A stretch of 64,000 bases of DNA from assembly GCA_015039465.1 (NCBI GenBank), contig MU130698.1, forward strand, positions 309,873-373,872, in the 5' to 3' direction. The notes beneath the pieces were generated by a model. The model was given only the letters and a program-made list of their open reading frames with translations. It searched no databases and had not been told where the DNA came from. A program made the translations under genes and the position numbers. This DNA is from Phlegmacium glaucopus. Its lineage: Eukaryota; Basidiomycota; Agaricomycetes; Agaricales; Cortinariaceae. Shown here in pieces: positions 11,547-22,730 of the stretch. How positions within the stretch are numbered: the stretch's first letter is position 1; each line of letters starts with the position of its first letter.

Positions 11547-12427
11547 CTATGTAGTGTATAACATCGTACAAAGTGAGGAAGGCCATAACAAAAAGGTACT
11601 AACAAAATCTACGTTGATTGGATAATTTGGATTGATGAAGTTGAATCTCCAGGGAAAGGGTCGCTGTTCGGTATCCGATCCAGACGAGAAGGTCTTCATA
11701 TTCGGTCAACCCTGCAAAAGTATGTTAGCAATTTTTCTCACAAAATCAAAAAAGGTACGTACCGTTTTGTACATCTCCTGGTTGTAGTTATTTCCAAAGC
11801 CTCGTCGGGCACGCCGGACGTCGAGGTCGAAGATTGAGGTGAGGTGGTGAAGTCGACACGGATGGAGGCGAGGACGAGGGGGATGAGGTGGACGATGGAA
11901 GTCCATGGTAGGGACTCGATACGCCTGGTTGTTTCCTATATGCCTCTGGGTCCCGGAGGGACCAGAGCCATGCCTCTTATGCCATATTTCCTGCTTTTGT
12001 TTGGTTAGTTGCAGTCAGCTGATGGGTTCCCTGACGGGGGTATCAATGGCTCACCAGTCCCTGTGTCGTTGCCAGCACCCATGCAGGCCATGGATCCTAT
12101 TTTGGAACGATCTCTTGTGATCGTTCCGGACGTCGCATGTTTATTGGTAATATTCTTGAGCCCTCGTCCTGGGGCGCCCTCCGCCGCGTTGATTGCGACT
12201 TGGGCACCAGCGTGGAGGTCGATATTGATGTTGTTCAGCCGTTCCCTGATACGCAGGGCCAATCCAGAACGGCAAGCCGTAGAAGGATTGCGCGCCCCAA
12301 GGCATAGTGTTGGCCTGCGAGCTCAAGTCGAACGGGGAGAAATTTTTCGGGACAGGTAATGGCTATTGTTCGGATGTAGTTGAGGCTATGGCGAAGTCTG
12401 AGAGTTGGAGTTGGAGTTGTGAGTCAT
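11547..12427 (-). pseudogene. Gene 1 of unit m4 (older subfamily), N-terminal stop
   Basis: ATG at 12427 opens MTHNSNSNSQTSP and then TAG. The rest of exon 1 is recognisable (NTMPWGAQSFYGLPFW). Exon 3 keeps an open frame through SDTEQRPFPWRFNF to the hydrophobic tail ending LCTMLYTT and a stop at 11547-11549, with CAG in place of the young TAG. The shared tail in m2, m4 and p3 supports it as the ancestral C-terminus. Confidence 0.5.
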
Positions 12428-12620
12428 ACGTAGTAGTAGAAGGATGTGTCAAAGCCGAGGGGAGGAATTGCCAGTGCTATCGTCCCCGCTATGGAATTAT
12501 AGTCTTATATATGCGGTGCTTGTGTTCCTTGTTTGTCTATTTCGTACACAATTTTACTCACAGAATATTTTTTCAGGACAGTGACTCGGTCCCATCAAGA
12601 CCTCATGGATGTGTACTACT

Positions 12621-12640
12621 TTGGCTTAGGCTTAAGCCAA
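12621..12640 (-). promoter_or_regulatory. Conserved dyad upstream of gene 1, unit m4
   Basis: A perfect inverted repeat, TTGGCTTA-AGCC-TAAGCCAA on the minus strand, identical to the sites in p1, p2, p4 and p5. A CATATATAAG-type box lies closer to the gene (around 12509-12519). Confidence 0.6.
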
Positions 12641-13319
12641 CCCCCTTTGGACTTTGTATGTTTTGTCGTGTATGCGTTTCTGAGTGCAGGGAATGTTTTC
12701 TAATTAATTAATCAAGCCTTACACTCAGGAGATACCTCAGGGTTTGCGTCACAGTCATCTTCATTTGTTGACTCGTCCATTTAGACAGCTGGTACCAACA
12801 GACTAGTAGTCATCTTTGTTCACCTACTCGGTTTTTTTTACATCCCTGTTTTTCCGAATCTGTTATAGTTCATCGGACGGAAAAATATCTGGTTCGCATC
12901 CTCTGATTTTCGTAATGTGCGGAATTCTTACGCTGCTACGTCCACTCAATATACGCAAGATGCAAGTCTTTTGTTCGACGCTGTTGGCTTAGGCGCTAGT
13001 GAGTACTTCCGAAACACAGGGCTAGAGCTCCTTTGTGCGTTATCTCCGTATATCCCTTTATCAAATGTTTAAATATTTATTTTTTGATCTCGATAGTTCA
13101 ACCGCTCATAGCTACTGGTCTGCATGTACGTATATCCCGAGATTTTGCCCACATGTGTTCAGTTCCCGAGTAATTTCGTCAGGCGCGGCTGACTTTACAC
13201 GCTGCCGCCTCGTTAATGTTCGAAGACTTTTTGTATCCATCTCAAAGTGGACATCCATGTAATTTTTCGCCAAGGTTTTTCAATACGACACAATTTAAAG
13301 TTGTTATCCTTTTCTTAGA
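12641..13319 (-). other. Inter-unit spacer upstream of m4
   Basis: Conserved spacer sequence, including the GTTATCTCCGTATATCCC, GAGATTTTGCCC and GTTCGAAGAC blocks that also occur in the plus-strand spacers. No gene is supported. Confidence 0.5.
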
Positions 13320-14102
13320 ATGGATAGATGAGCCGAATATGGGATGAGTGAATGGATTGGCGAAGAGTACAACCTCCACTGGGAGGGCTTGTTCGCTGTT
13401 GAGGAACTGCCACCGATCTGCTGTGGCATTTTCCTAATGGAGAAGTATTACAACATGGGTACGTGTAAGAAATAAATAAATGAATTCTGTTTACGCGAAA
13501 AGGCAGAGAGGCGCCATAAAATCAGTGTTTCCAGAGAATCACGAGGTCCTTTGTATTTGTTAGCAAGACGCCTGACGGCGGACAAGCCATGATATTCCTG
13601 TAATTCATTATGAGTATTATTTTCATTAAACGGAAATACAAAGAAATTGGATACTTACCTGCCGGTACTTCCGTATTAAGTACTCACCTTTTCCGCGTCT
13701 TGCCCTCTAGAATCAAAAGACTTTTTTTATCGACGTCATAAAACAATGGGAATAGTAAAAGGAGATAATACTCAGGGAATACAGGTCCGCCTTGGTCTCA
13801 ACAGCAATTGAGAAAAGCTGTTCAGAAAGTGATCGATAGGAGTCTATGTGTAAGCAGTCAATTAAATTAATTTGCGTAGACCAATAAGACCGAGCGTGGT
13901 GCCTGTTCATTGTTCCGAGCAGAACCATCCGGATTGAAGGAGTTCTTATTGCCTTTTTCGGACTTTCCAAAACAGCAGTTAATAACAAGCACGTGACCTG
14001 ACTCAGGTTTTTCAGTCTATTCGACGACCTTCTGGACTCAAGATAGCATATAACGTCGTACAATTCAAGGAAAGCATAGAAAGAAGGTGACAACATAGAC
14101 AT
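13320..14102 (-). pseudogene. Gene 2 fragment of unit m5
   Basis: The minus strand has a 129-codon open stretch starting MSMLSPSFYAFLELYDVICYLES. This is the membrane-like segment (FYAFL.LYDVI) found at the start of gene 2 in other copies, here in frame with the next exon (RSYWSTQINLIDCLHIDSYRSLSEQLFS). It is the copy in which the hydrophobic segment and the following helical region are most clearly joined. The 3' exons are mostly lost. Confidence 0.4.
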
Positions 14103-14109
14103 AATGTCC

Positions 14110-14695
14110 GCTGATTGTATTGAAGAAACTGAATCTCTTACGCTCCTTCAATATTACTATTCGGTATCCGAGTCGGACCCGTATCAAAATTGTCGTATTC
14201 GACCGTAAAAGTATATCAGCAACGCTTTTCAAAAAATCAAGAAAGATATGTACCTGCTTAATATTATACATCTATGTTTGTGGTGGTCTCTCTGTCCTCG
14301 TCGAAAGAGGCTGTCGATGTTGACGTGCAGGTGTCGATGCTGCGACGCCGATGGAGGTAGCGCTGGAACTACAGCAGGGATGTTGGAGAATCTCGTGCGC
14401 CTCCGGCACTAGGATGGATTGCGAAACCTACGCACCTTCCCGAGTCCGTGATACACCGAAAGCTCCACCTTGTCGATGCGCTCTCTGGGTCTGGGAGTGA
14501 CTCGAACGATCCTCGTCGTACGGTTATATCCCCATAGTTGCAATTGGCCATCGATGGGTTCCCTGACAGGCTTCCCCATGCCCCGCTAGTTCCTATGTTG
14601 TTGCAAGCACCCATCCAGGCCATGCCTGGATGGATGCTAGTGGAATGATATCTTGCGATCGTTCCCGATGATACATGGTGTGGCTGTTGATTCAT
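14110..14695 (-). pseudogene. Gene 1 fragment of unit m5 at the inversion point
   Basis: A diverged and truncated gene 1 copy on the minus strand; the first codons before NQQPHH are missing. At 14696-14723 it passes into plus-strand gene 2 tail sequence, so this is the junction between the minus and plus blocks. It is closest to the fragments at 24261-25060 and 36920-37596 (shared TCGTTCGAGTC-type block), a third sequence class. Confidence 0.5.
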
Positions 14696-14722
14696 GGAGC
14701 TGCCTCATGGTTTTGCCTCACA

Positions 14723-15016
14723 GCTATATCACCCAAAATCGACAGGTTACTATCAGCTTGGCGACCGTGCCAATCCTCTTTCTATTGAAACTTCTTTCCT
14801 TTCGCTTGATCTTTTCCAAACAACAATGTAATTGATTGTTTAATGCGGCCAAACCCTGTCACTTCAATCAGGTGTAACACGACTTCAAGGATATTATTAG
14901 CTTGTGGGCAATGTTTTCGAGTTGGAAGGCAGTGAAGGAGGCGTTGGGTGTTGCGAAGGGGTGTTTAGCGTCTTCAAGTTACAGCTTTCAGGCGCTTCTT
15001 CATCTATCAGCATAAG
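14723..15016 (+). pseudogene. Gene 2 3' end in plus orientation
   Basis: Plus-strand sequence equivalent to the minus-strand m2 region 4605-4850. It contains CAAAATCGACAG-GTTACTATCAG, the GGCGACCGTGCC block and the terminal SSYSFQAL-L-HLSA reading before TAA at about 15014. This orphan tail starts the plus-strand block directly after the inversion junction. Confidence 0.5.
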
Positions 15017-16610
15017 TAAATTGTTTCGTTCGTTCCATCTCGGTACATGATATCTAAAACTTGAACCCGTGATTATTTATAGGTTGTAGGCCTCTCCGCC
15101 TTGTTGATACTGCATTGGAGGATTGGCCTCACACTAGAGGGTAGTGTTGGCCTACGACCCAACTTGAAGGAGCTACTAATACTGACCTTGTGATGAGATC
15201 TGTAACCGCGGCAGGAGCTATTGGCCCTTCGAGGCGGCCCGTATGTGCTGAGGGAGAGAGGATTCAGGCGAAGTAAACTCGTTTCTGTCGTCCCTCGCTA
15301 CATCTGCTACCATTTATCAGAGTTAGCTTTCTTCGTACTCAACGTTGAGCCATCGCGTGGGAAAAAAATATCTGGCCCATGGTATATTCTCAACATTCAA
15401 CAATTTGGAATCGTTGTCAAGCCCGAATGCGTGTTGCATAAATACTCTCCCACAATTTCAACTGGGTATAAATGGGAATCGACCCCATCCCTGGAGTTTA
15501 AATGATACACCGAGATTTAGAAAAATATCCAGGATCAGAATTATGCCAGGATTCTTCTTTGAACCCTACTAGCCTCTCAACTCGAAACAACCCTTGTTCT
15601 AGAAAAAGAATAATACCTTTAAGTTGTGTGTCGATGGAACAAGGCGGCCGGCCATGGATGACGATGGTTACTTAGGAACTAGAACATGAGTGAGAAGGTG
15701 AAAATTTTTCACGAAATATTACATGGATGCCAATATGGTTGTTCGCTTTGGGGGTAGCGGACCTTTAAATGTGCTAAAATACTTGATTTGGAGCTTACGA
15801 GATTTATTTCTTTAATCAACGACTATCGTCCGTAGACCTATGATAGGTCCTAGTATATGTATTATAATGTAAAGGCCACGATACTAGAACCTGTAAAGCG
15901 GGACTTGCCGTGTCGCACACTATAATCAAAAGTGGGATACAAAAGTGTTTGAACATGAACGAGGCAGCAGTGTGTACAAGTCAGCCGCGCTTGACGATAT
16001 TATTCGGGAACTGAACATATGTGAGAGGGGGAAATCTTGGGATATACGTACAGGCAGGCCGGTGGCTATGAGCCGCTGAAATTTCGAGACTAAAACGTAA
16101 ATATTTAAGAAAGTATTTTACGGAGATAACGCACAAACGAGGGGAACTGAACACATAAGGGGAAATCTTGGGATATACGTACATGCAGGTCCCAGGAGCA
16201 TGCAGGCCGGTGGCTATGAGCGGCTGAAGTGTCGAGACTAAATCATAAATGTTAAAGTATTTATGTAACGGGGGGTATACCGGAGATAACGCACGTTTGG
16301 ACGAGGTCCATTCCAGCCCTGTGTTTCGCAAGTACTCACTAGCACCTAAGCCAATAGTGTTGAAAATGACTTACATCTTGCGTATATTGGGTGGATGTAG
16401 CAGCGTAAGAGTTTCGCATTACAGTAAGAGATGTGAACCAGGCATTTCTGCTTCCGATGAACTATGACAGATTCGGAAAAAATTGATGTAACATGTAAAA
16501 AAACCATGAGGCGTCTGCGGAATGCAAGGCTTGATTCATGAATTAAAAAACGTGCCCTGTACTCAGAAACACATGTATTTTACCGTCGCTCTCCACGTCA
16601 AACATAGGGG
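15017..16610 (+). other. Long inter-unit spacer upstream of p1
   Basis: About 1.6 kb without a supported gene. The first half mirrors 4100-4600 and the second half mirrors 3100-4000 in inverted orientation. A unique stretch at about 15750-15940 (CTTGATTTGGAG to CAAAAGTGGG) is absent from the other spacers and may be a small insertion or divergent patch. Confidence 0.5.
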
Positions 16611-16824
16611 TTGGCTTAAGCCTAAGCCAAAGTAGTACACATTCCTGAGATCTTGTTGGGAACGAGTCACTGTCCTGAAAAATATTCTGTGAGCAAATTA
16701 TGTACGAAATAGACAAACAAGGAACACAAGCACCACATATATAAAGCTATAATCCGAAGACAGAGACAACAGCAATCCCTCCTCTCAACTTTGACACAAG
16801 CCACACAACCTCCTACTATTAGGT
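16611..16824 (+). promoter_or_regulatory. Gene 1 promoter of unit p1: dyad, TATA and 5' leader
   Basis: A perfect dyad TTGGCTTA-AGCC-TAAGCCAA lies at 16611-16630. TATATAAA at 16738-16745 is 80 bp before the ATG. The leader (ACAGAGACAACAGC, CTCCTACTATTAGGT) is almost identical in p2, p4 and p5. Conservation of these elements over copies supports transcription from here. Confidence 0.65.
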
Positions 16825-17602
16825 ATGACACACAACGACTCCAACTCCAACTCTCTGCGTTCGCCGTCATCCCCACCATCTATTGATCAACAGCCACCCT
16901 CTCTGCCACCCTCTATCCCTACATTCCTCTTGGGATCCCACGTCATCAACATGCCCTTACATGGGCAACCGTTCTACAGTTCCCCAGTCTGGAATGGCCC
17001 TGTACATCAGGGAACAGTTCAACAGCAACAATATCGACCTCCAAGCTCGGGCCCAAGTCGCAGTCAACGCGGCGGAGGGCGCCACAGCACGGGAGCGCAA
17101 GACCGAAACCAATTTGAACATGCATCAGCAGGAACGACCACAAGAGATCGTTCCGATAGCAATAATGCAGGAACCGGCGGGGCATCGCGACCCCCGTCAA
17201 GGCACCCATCAACGGCCAGCTCGCCGTACGGCAGGCGTTCGGGTGCCTCCTGGACTCGGAGGCATACCGAGGACATCTCTGCACAGCAAGTCCCTAACAT
17301 GGACTTGGGGAGTACGTTAATTTCACAATCCATCCTTTATCAATCCTTGATTGACATTAATATCCCTTTTCAGGAGGCGCAAGTACAGGAGGTTCGAACC
17401 CTCCTGTTATTCCATCATTATCTCCACCTGCGCTGCCACCATCAACGCCTGCATCAGCTGCGTCAACATCATCAGCCACTTCCAGTTATCCAAAGGGTAC
17501 GTATCTTTTTGATTTTGTGAAAAGTGTTGCTAACATACTTTTGCAGGGTTGGTTGAAGACGAGGATTATGATACGGTCTCACTTGGGTCAGATACCGAAT
17601 AG
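16825..17602 (+). CDS. Gene 1 of unit p1: Pro/Ser-rich disordered protein, three exons
   Basis: Exons 16825-17311, 17374-17496 and 17547-17602 sum to 666 nt (221 aa). Intron 1 is GTACGT..TTTTCAG and intron 2 is GTACGT..GCTAAC..TTGCAG. The protein has the family layout: N-terminal Asn/Ser/Pro-rich segment (MTHNDSNSNS), hydrophobic/aromatic patch (TFLLGSHVINMP, QPFYSSPVW), Arg/Gly/Ser-rich middle, Pro/Ser tract from exon 2, and acidic end (VEDEDYD, LGSDTE). Exon 1 has the same length as in m1 and exon 2 is 39 nt shorter, an in-frame difference that removes the VSDEDAET block. No known domain is seen. Confidence 0.6.
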
Positions 17603-17750
17603 CGTTATTGAAGGAGCAATATTTTCCATGAGGTTCAAGTTCTTCAATCCAATCGACGGCCGTGATCTCTCGTCTGGGTCAGATACCGAATAGCGTTATT
17701 GAAGAAGCGATCTTTTCCCTAAGATTCAAGTTCTTCAAATCCAATCAGTG
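17591..17750 (+). repeat. 91-bp tandem repeat over the gene 1 stop, two copies (p1)
   Basis: GATACCGAATAG recurs at 17591 and 17682 (period 91 bp), each followed by CGTTATTGAAG and a CAAGTTCTTCAA block. The second copy is outside the coding frame. Confidence 0.8.
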
Positions 17751-17753
17751 GAC

Positions 17754-17819
17754 ATGATCTTTTTGTTGGTACCTTTTTGCTATGCCTTTCTCGCTTGTAT
17801 GATGTTATACGCCACATGA
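17754..17819 (+). CDS. Hydrophobic 21-codon micro-ORF after gene 1
   Basis: ATG at 17754 opens MIFLLVPFCYAFLACMMLYAT and then TGA. The same 21-residue frame is intact in p4 (from about 31087) and p5 (from about 34324). In the older copies m2, m4 and p3 the homologous DNA encodes, in frame with gene 1, a hydrophobic C-terminal tail ending LYTT. It may be a detached tail, a small membrane peptide or just residual sequence; expression is unproven. Confidence 0.3.
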   Translation: MIFLLVPFCYAFLACMMLYAT

Positions 17820-17839
17820 AATAATATCATCTTGAATTG

Positions 17840-18418
17840 AAAATGTCGTCGAATGAGGTAGAAGCGTTATCGATGGACGTGAGCGTTCAGAAGACCTTGA
17901 CGACGGCGGTCACGGTATGTGTCACTTCAATAACCAGTTTAGTAGGTCCGAAGTTCAATCTGGTTCTGCTCAAAATAACACAAGCACGACTCTTGGGAAC
18001 AAGGTTCGTGAGTATTATCTTCTTTCACTATTTTTCTCATTGCACGAAAGCCTTTGATTCTTTGTGTACCTGTACAAGCCCAAGTCGACCATGGCAATCT
18101 ATTTAAAAGCAGCAGAGGATAGAACTGCCAGTGCTCTGCCGATTGGATTCACTCGGTAAGGTTCTTTCGTTGCGCTGTGGCTCTCATACTCGCATTGATT
18201 ATATGCTTTTTTTTCATCTGTAGATATGTCGACGAGACATTGAACAGAACGAGACCGCCATCGTTGAGATGAAAATCAACCTACTAAAAGCAAGACCGAG
18301 CAGACCTGAAGGAAATACCACTTGCGCGAATAACTTGACTACGACCGTTGCCAATCAAATGAACAATGTAGACACTGCTGGCATCTTCATAATTCTCTGG
18401 ACTTTTACCGGGTAAATA
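17840..18418 (+). pseudogene. Gene 2 of unit p1, shortened
   Basis: A frame starting near the ATG at 17843 reads SSNEVEALSMDVSVQKTLTT up to a GTATGT donor. It is followed by exon-like pieces ending at GTTCGTGAGT and GTAAGG donors, and by a piece after CTGTAG (YVDETLNR). Compared with m2, m4 and p3 the middle exons are missing. In p1 the frame after YVDETLNR runs into TGA, whereas a 4-nt difference in p4 leaves it open. The pieces are predicted helical and charged. I cannot tell a working gene from a remnant. Confidence 0.35.
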
Positions 18419-19760
18419 CCACTCTTTTGTTCCATCCCCCCGAGTGCTCATTTTTAACAAGATTCGACACAGTATTACGGCTTCCAAGGATCCTGTAGAA
18501 GTGGGTGTTGTCACTGAATTTGGAATTGAAAGGAGATTCGAATGATCTCTTACAGTCATTAGTGAAGTTGATTACAATTTACAAATGATATACCTCGATT
18601 TGCGGATGATCCTGTTCATGATCGTTCATGGTTGTTGTAATACTGTTCAGAGCATACTGTGCTTCTTGAAGGAGCTCCTATTGACCTTATGATGAGATCT
18701 GTACCCGCAGCAGGAGCTATTGGCCGTGCTGAGGGAGGGAGGATTCAGGTGACATTTTGGAATCTTTATCAAGCCTGGATGCGTGTTGCATAAATACCCT
18801 CCACGATTTCAACTGGGTATAATGGGAATCGACCCCATCCCTGGAGTTTAAATGATACACCGGGATTTAGAAAAATATCCAGGATCGGCTTTTGAACCCT
18901 AGCGTCTCAACCCTTGTTCTAGAAAAAGAATAATACCTTGAAGTTGTGTGTCGATGGAACAAGGTGGCCGGCCGTGGATGACGATGATTACTCAGGAACT
19001 AGAACATGTGTGAGAAGGTGAAAATTTTTCACGAAAGATTACATGAACGCCAATTATGGTTGATCACTTTGAGATGGATACAAAAGTGTTTGAACATGAA
19101 CGAGGCGGCAGTGTGTACAAGTCAGCCGCGCTTGACGATATTATTCGGGCACTGAACATATGTGAGAGGGGGATATACGTACAGGCAGGCCGGTGGCTAT
19201 AAGCTGCTGAAATTTCGAGACAAAAACATAAATATTTAAGAAAGTTTTTTACGGAGATAACGCACAAATGAGGGGAACTGGACACATAAGGGGAAATCTT
19301 GGGAAGTACGTACATGCAGGAGCAGGCAGGAGCACGCAGGCCGGTGGCTATGAGCGGCTGAAGTGTCGAGACTAAAACATAAATGTTAAAGTATTTATGT
19401 AACGGGGGGGTATACGGAGATAACACACGTATGAGTTTGGATGGGATCCATCCCAGTCCTGTGTTTCGCAAGTAATACTCACTAGCACCTGAGCCAATAG
19501 TGTTGAAAAAGATGAACTATAACAGATTCGGAAAAAATTGATGTAACATGTAAAACCGTTGGGTGAATGAGTGACTACTAGTTTGTTGAGGTACCAACTG
19601 TCTAAACGAACTAGTCAACAAATGGGGGTGCTTTGAGACGGCCGTGAGGCAAACCGTGAGGTATCAGCGGAGTGCAAGGCTTGATTCATGAATTACAAAA
19701 CGTGCCCTGCACTCAGAAACACATGTATTTTAGCGTCGTTATCCACGTCAAACATAGGGG
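18419..19760 (+). other. Inter-unit spacer between p1 and p2
   Basis: No gene is supported. Positions 18420-19060 look identical by eye to 31769-32410 in the p4-p5 spacer, showing a recent duplication or conversion of that segment. Confidence 0.6.
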
Positions 19761-19965
19761 TTGGCTTAAGCCTAAGCCAAAGTAGTTGAGATCTTGATGG
19801 GAACGAGTCACTGTCCTGAAAAATATTCTGTGAGCAAATTATGTACGAAATAGACAAACAAGGAACACAAGCACCACATATATAAAGCTATAATCCGAAG
19901 ACAGAGACAACAGCAATCCCTCCCTTCAACTTCAACACAAGCCACACAACCTCCTACTATTAGGT
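19761..19965 (+). promoter_or_regulatory. Gene 1 promoter of unit p2: dyad and TATA
   Basis: A perfect dyad lies at 19761-19780, TATATAAA at 19879-19886, and the same leader as in p1 precedes the start codon. Confidence 0.65.
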
Positions 19966-20752
19966 ATGACGCACAACAACAACTCCAACTCTCCGCGTTC
20001 GCCGTCGTCCCAACCACCATCTATCAATCAACAGCCACCCTCTCTGCCACCCTCTATCCCCACATTCCTCTTGGGGTCCCATATCATCAATATGCCCTTG
20101 CGAGGGCAACCTTTCTACAGTTCCCCGGTCTGGAATGGCCCCGTACATCAGGGAACGGCCCAACAGCAACCAAGCTCGGGCCCAAGCCGCCATCAACGCG
20201 GCGGAGGGCGCCACAGGACAGGAGCGCAAAACCCTTACCAATATTTACATGCATCAGCAGGGACGATCGCAAGAGATCGTTCCGATAGCAACAATGCAGG
20301 AACTGGCGGAGCATCGCGACCCCCGTCAAGGTACCCATCAACAGCCAACTCGTACGACAGGCGTTCGGGTGCCTCCTGGACTCGGAGGCATACCGAGGAC
20401 TCTGCACATCAAGTCCCTATCATGGACTCGGGAAGTACGTTAATTTCACAATCCATCCTTTATCGATCCTTGATTGACATTAACATCCCTTTGCAGGAGG
20501 CGCAAGTACAGGAGGTTCGAACCCTCCTGTCATTCCATCTTTATCTCCACATGCGCTGCCTGCATCAGCTGCGTCGACATCGAGAGCCACTTCTGGGGTG
20601 TCTGACGAGGATGCAGAGACCAGCATAAATACAGATATCCAAAGGGGTACGTATCTTTTTGATTTTGTGAAAAGCGTTGCTAACATGCTTTTGCAGGGTC
20701 GGTTGAAGACGAGGATTACCATACGATCTCGTCTGGGTCGGATACCGAATAG
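19966..20752 (+). CDS. Gene 1 of unit p2: Pro/Ser-rich disordered protein, three exons
   Basis: Exons 19966-20434, 20497-20646 and 20697-20752 total 675 nt (224 aa). Relative to m1, exon 1 is 18 nt shorter (loss around QQQQDR) and exon 2 is 12 nt shorter; exon 3 is the same 56 nt. All indels therefore preserve the frame. The acidic tail reads VEDEDYHTISSGSDTE. The 91-bp repeat is present only once here, so this unit lacks the duplicated stop block. A second reading frame (one base shifted) is also open through exon 3 to a hydrophobic end LACMMLYTT. Confidence 0.6.
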
Positions 20753-20889
20753 CGTTATTGAAGGAGCGACCTTTTCACGTTCTCCAATCCAATCAGTGGA
20801 CATGTCACATAATCTTTTGTTGGTACCTTTTTGCTATGCCTTTCTCGCTTGTATGATGTTATACACCACATAAAATAATATCATCTTGA

Positions 20890-22098
20890 ATTGAAAAGGT
20901 CGTTGAATGAGGTGGAAGCGTTATCGATGGACGTGAGCGTTCAGAAGACCTTGACGACGGCGGTCACGGTATGTGTCACTTCAATAACCAGTTTTAGGTC
21001 CTTCAATCTGGATGGTTCTGCTCAAAATAACGGGAACAATTCTCGGTCTTACACAGGTTATTCGCATAATGTCTCCACATAAATCAATTTAATCGACCGC
21101 TTACACGTAGACGCCTATCGATCACTTTATGAACAACCTTTCTCAACCGATAATTGGAACGTATTGGGAACGAGGCGAACATATTTCGTGAGTAATATCT
21201 TCACTATTTTTCTCATTCTTTTCTGACTTGCACCTCGAAAGTGTTTGATTCCTTCTGCACCTGTACAAGCCCAAGTCGACCATGGCGAGCTATTACAAAG
21301 CAGCAGAGCGTAGAATTACTCTGCCGGATTGGATGCAAGGTCACTCGGTAAGGTTCTTTCGTGAGAACTGTGGCTCTCATACCCGCATTGATTATATGTT
21401 TTGTTTTGTTTTTATATGTCGACGAGACATTGAACGGAGCAACGAGACCGCCATTGTTGAGATGAAATGTTGTCACCGAATTTGGAATTGAAAGGAGATT
21501 CGAATTATCTCTTACAGTCATTAGTGAAGTTGATTATAACGATATACCTCGATCTGCGGATGATCGTGTTCAGGATCGTTCATTGTGGTAATACTGTTCA
21601 GAGGATACTGTGCTTGATCTTTTCTGACAACAATGTTCCGGCATGGTCTATCATCTTCGCCTCAAGTTAACAATGCGAACAAGTGCGGTGAGTGGGGATA
21701 TGAATTCCTCGAATGTGGCGTTTTCGAATGGTGGATGTACGTTTCACTGGTGCTTTTTATCCTCTTCCTTCGTTCGTTCTAAGTTGATCCATGGAAAACG
21801 ATGGGTCTAGCTTCTATTGAGAGAAATTGTGCAGGACGTACACCAACTGTCATAGTTCCAGCGTAAGTTGTAATTTTCGAAATTTCGCCTGAGTGGTTGT
21901 TTTAATGTGGCCAACCCTGACACTTCAGTCAAGTGTAACACGACTTCAAGGACCGCAATAGTGGATATTATGAGCTTGGGGGCAATGTTTTCGGGTCGGG
22001 AGGTTGTGAAGGAGGTGTTGGGTGCTGCGAAGGGGACCAAGGGGTATTTAGCGTCTTCAAGTTACAGCTTTCAGGCACTTCTTCATCGATCAACATAA
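20890..22098 (+). pseudogene. Gene 2 of unit p2, long form
   Basis: It starts with RSLNEVEALSMDVSVQKTLTTAVT up to a GTATGT donor. Then come an exon with NLDGSAQNNGNNSRSYTG, a helical exon with AAERRITLPDWMQG up to GTAAGG, and a membrane-type piece (FEWWMYVSLVLFILFLRSF) near 21726-21780. The terminal exon (CNTTSRTAIVDIMSLGAMF to SSYSFQALLHRST) stops at 22098. Segment order matches m2, m4 and p3. Several stops and frame shifts separate the pieces, so expression of one protein is uncertain. Confidence 0.4.
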
Positions 22099-22489
22099 GT
22101 AAATTGTTTCATTCGTTCAAAATCAGTACATGCAATTGAGAGCTTCGATTTGATACCGCATTGGAGCATTGGCCTCACACTAGAAGGTAGTATTGGCCTA
22201 CGACCCAAGGAACTACTACTAACCTTATGAAGAGACCTGTAATCGCAGCAGAAGTTATTGACCCGCCGAGGCGGCCCGTATGTGCTGAGGGGAGTGAGGG
22301 ATCTATGCGAAGCAAACTCGTAGCCGTCGTCTCTTGCTACATATGCTAGCATTTATCAGAGCTAGATTTCTTCGTACTCAACATTGAGCAACCACATAAG
22401 ATAATATCTGGCCATAGTATATTCGCAACCTTTAACAATTTGAAATCGTTATCAAGCCTGAATGGGTGTTTCATAAATGCCCTCCAACC

Positions 22490-22730
22490 TACCTATGATT
22501 TCAACCGGGTGTAATGGCATGGCAGGGACGACAGCAATCCCTCCCCTCAACTTCGACAACCCTCTACCACTTGGTATGACGCACAACAACTCCAACTCCA
22601 ACTCTCCGACTTGGCCATGGTCCCAACCACCGCCCACAAATCAACAGCTGCCACCTCTCCCCATTCATGTTGGGATCGCAAGTCAACAAAACACTATGTT
22701 CCTATCGATGCGAGCGAGGCGAAAGTGAGG
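22490..22730 (+). pseudogene. Gene 1 5' fragment lacking its upstream region
   Basis: Leader and first codons of gene 1 (MTHNNSNSNS, then a diverged TWPWSQPPP) follow directly after gene 2/spacer sequence, so about 850 bp of upstream region including the dyad and TATA box is deleted. The fragment ends where the minus-strand coiled-coil pseudogene begins. The same junction structure recurs at 35870-36440. Confidence 0.6.

Noticed and set aside
16946..17333. Antisense open frames of about 90-110 codons opposite gene 1 in several copies
   Set aside because: They follow from the GC-rich, stop-poor composition of the sense frame, lack promoter or splice support, and are explained by gene 1.
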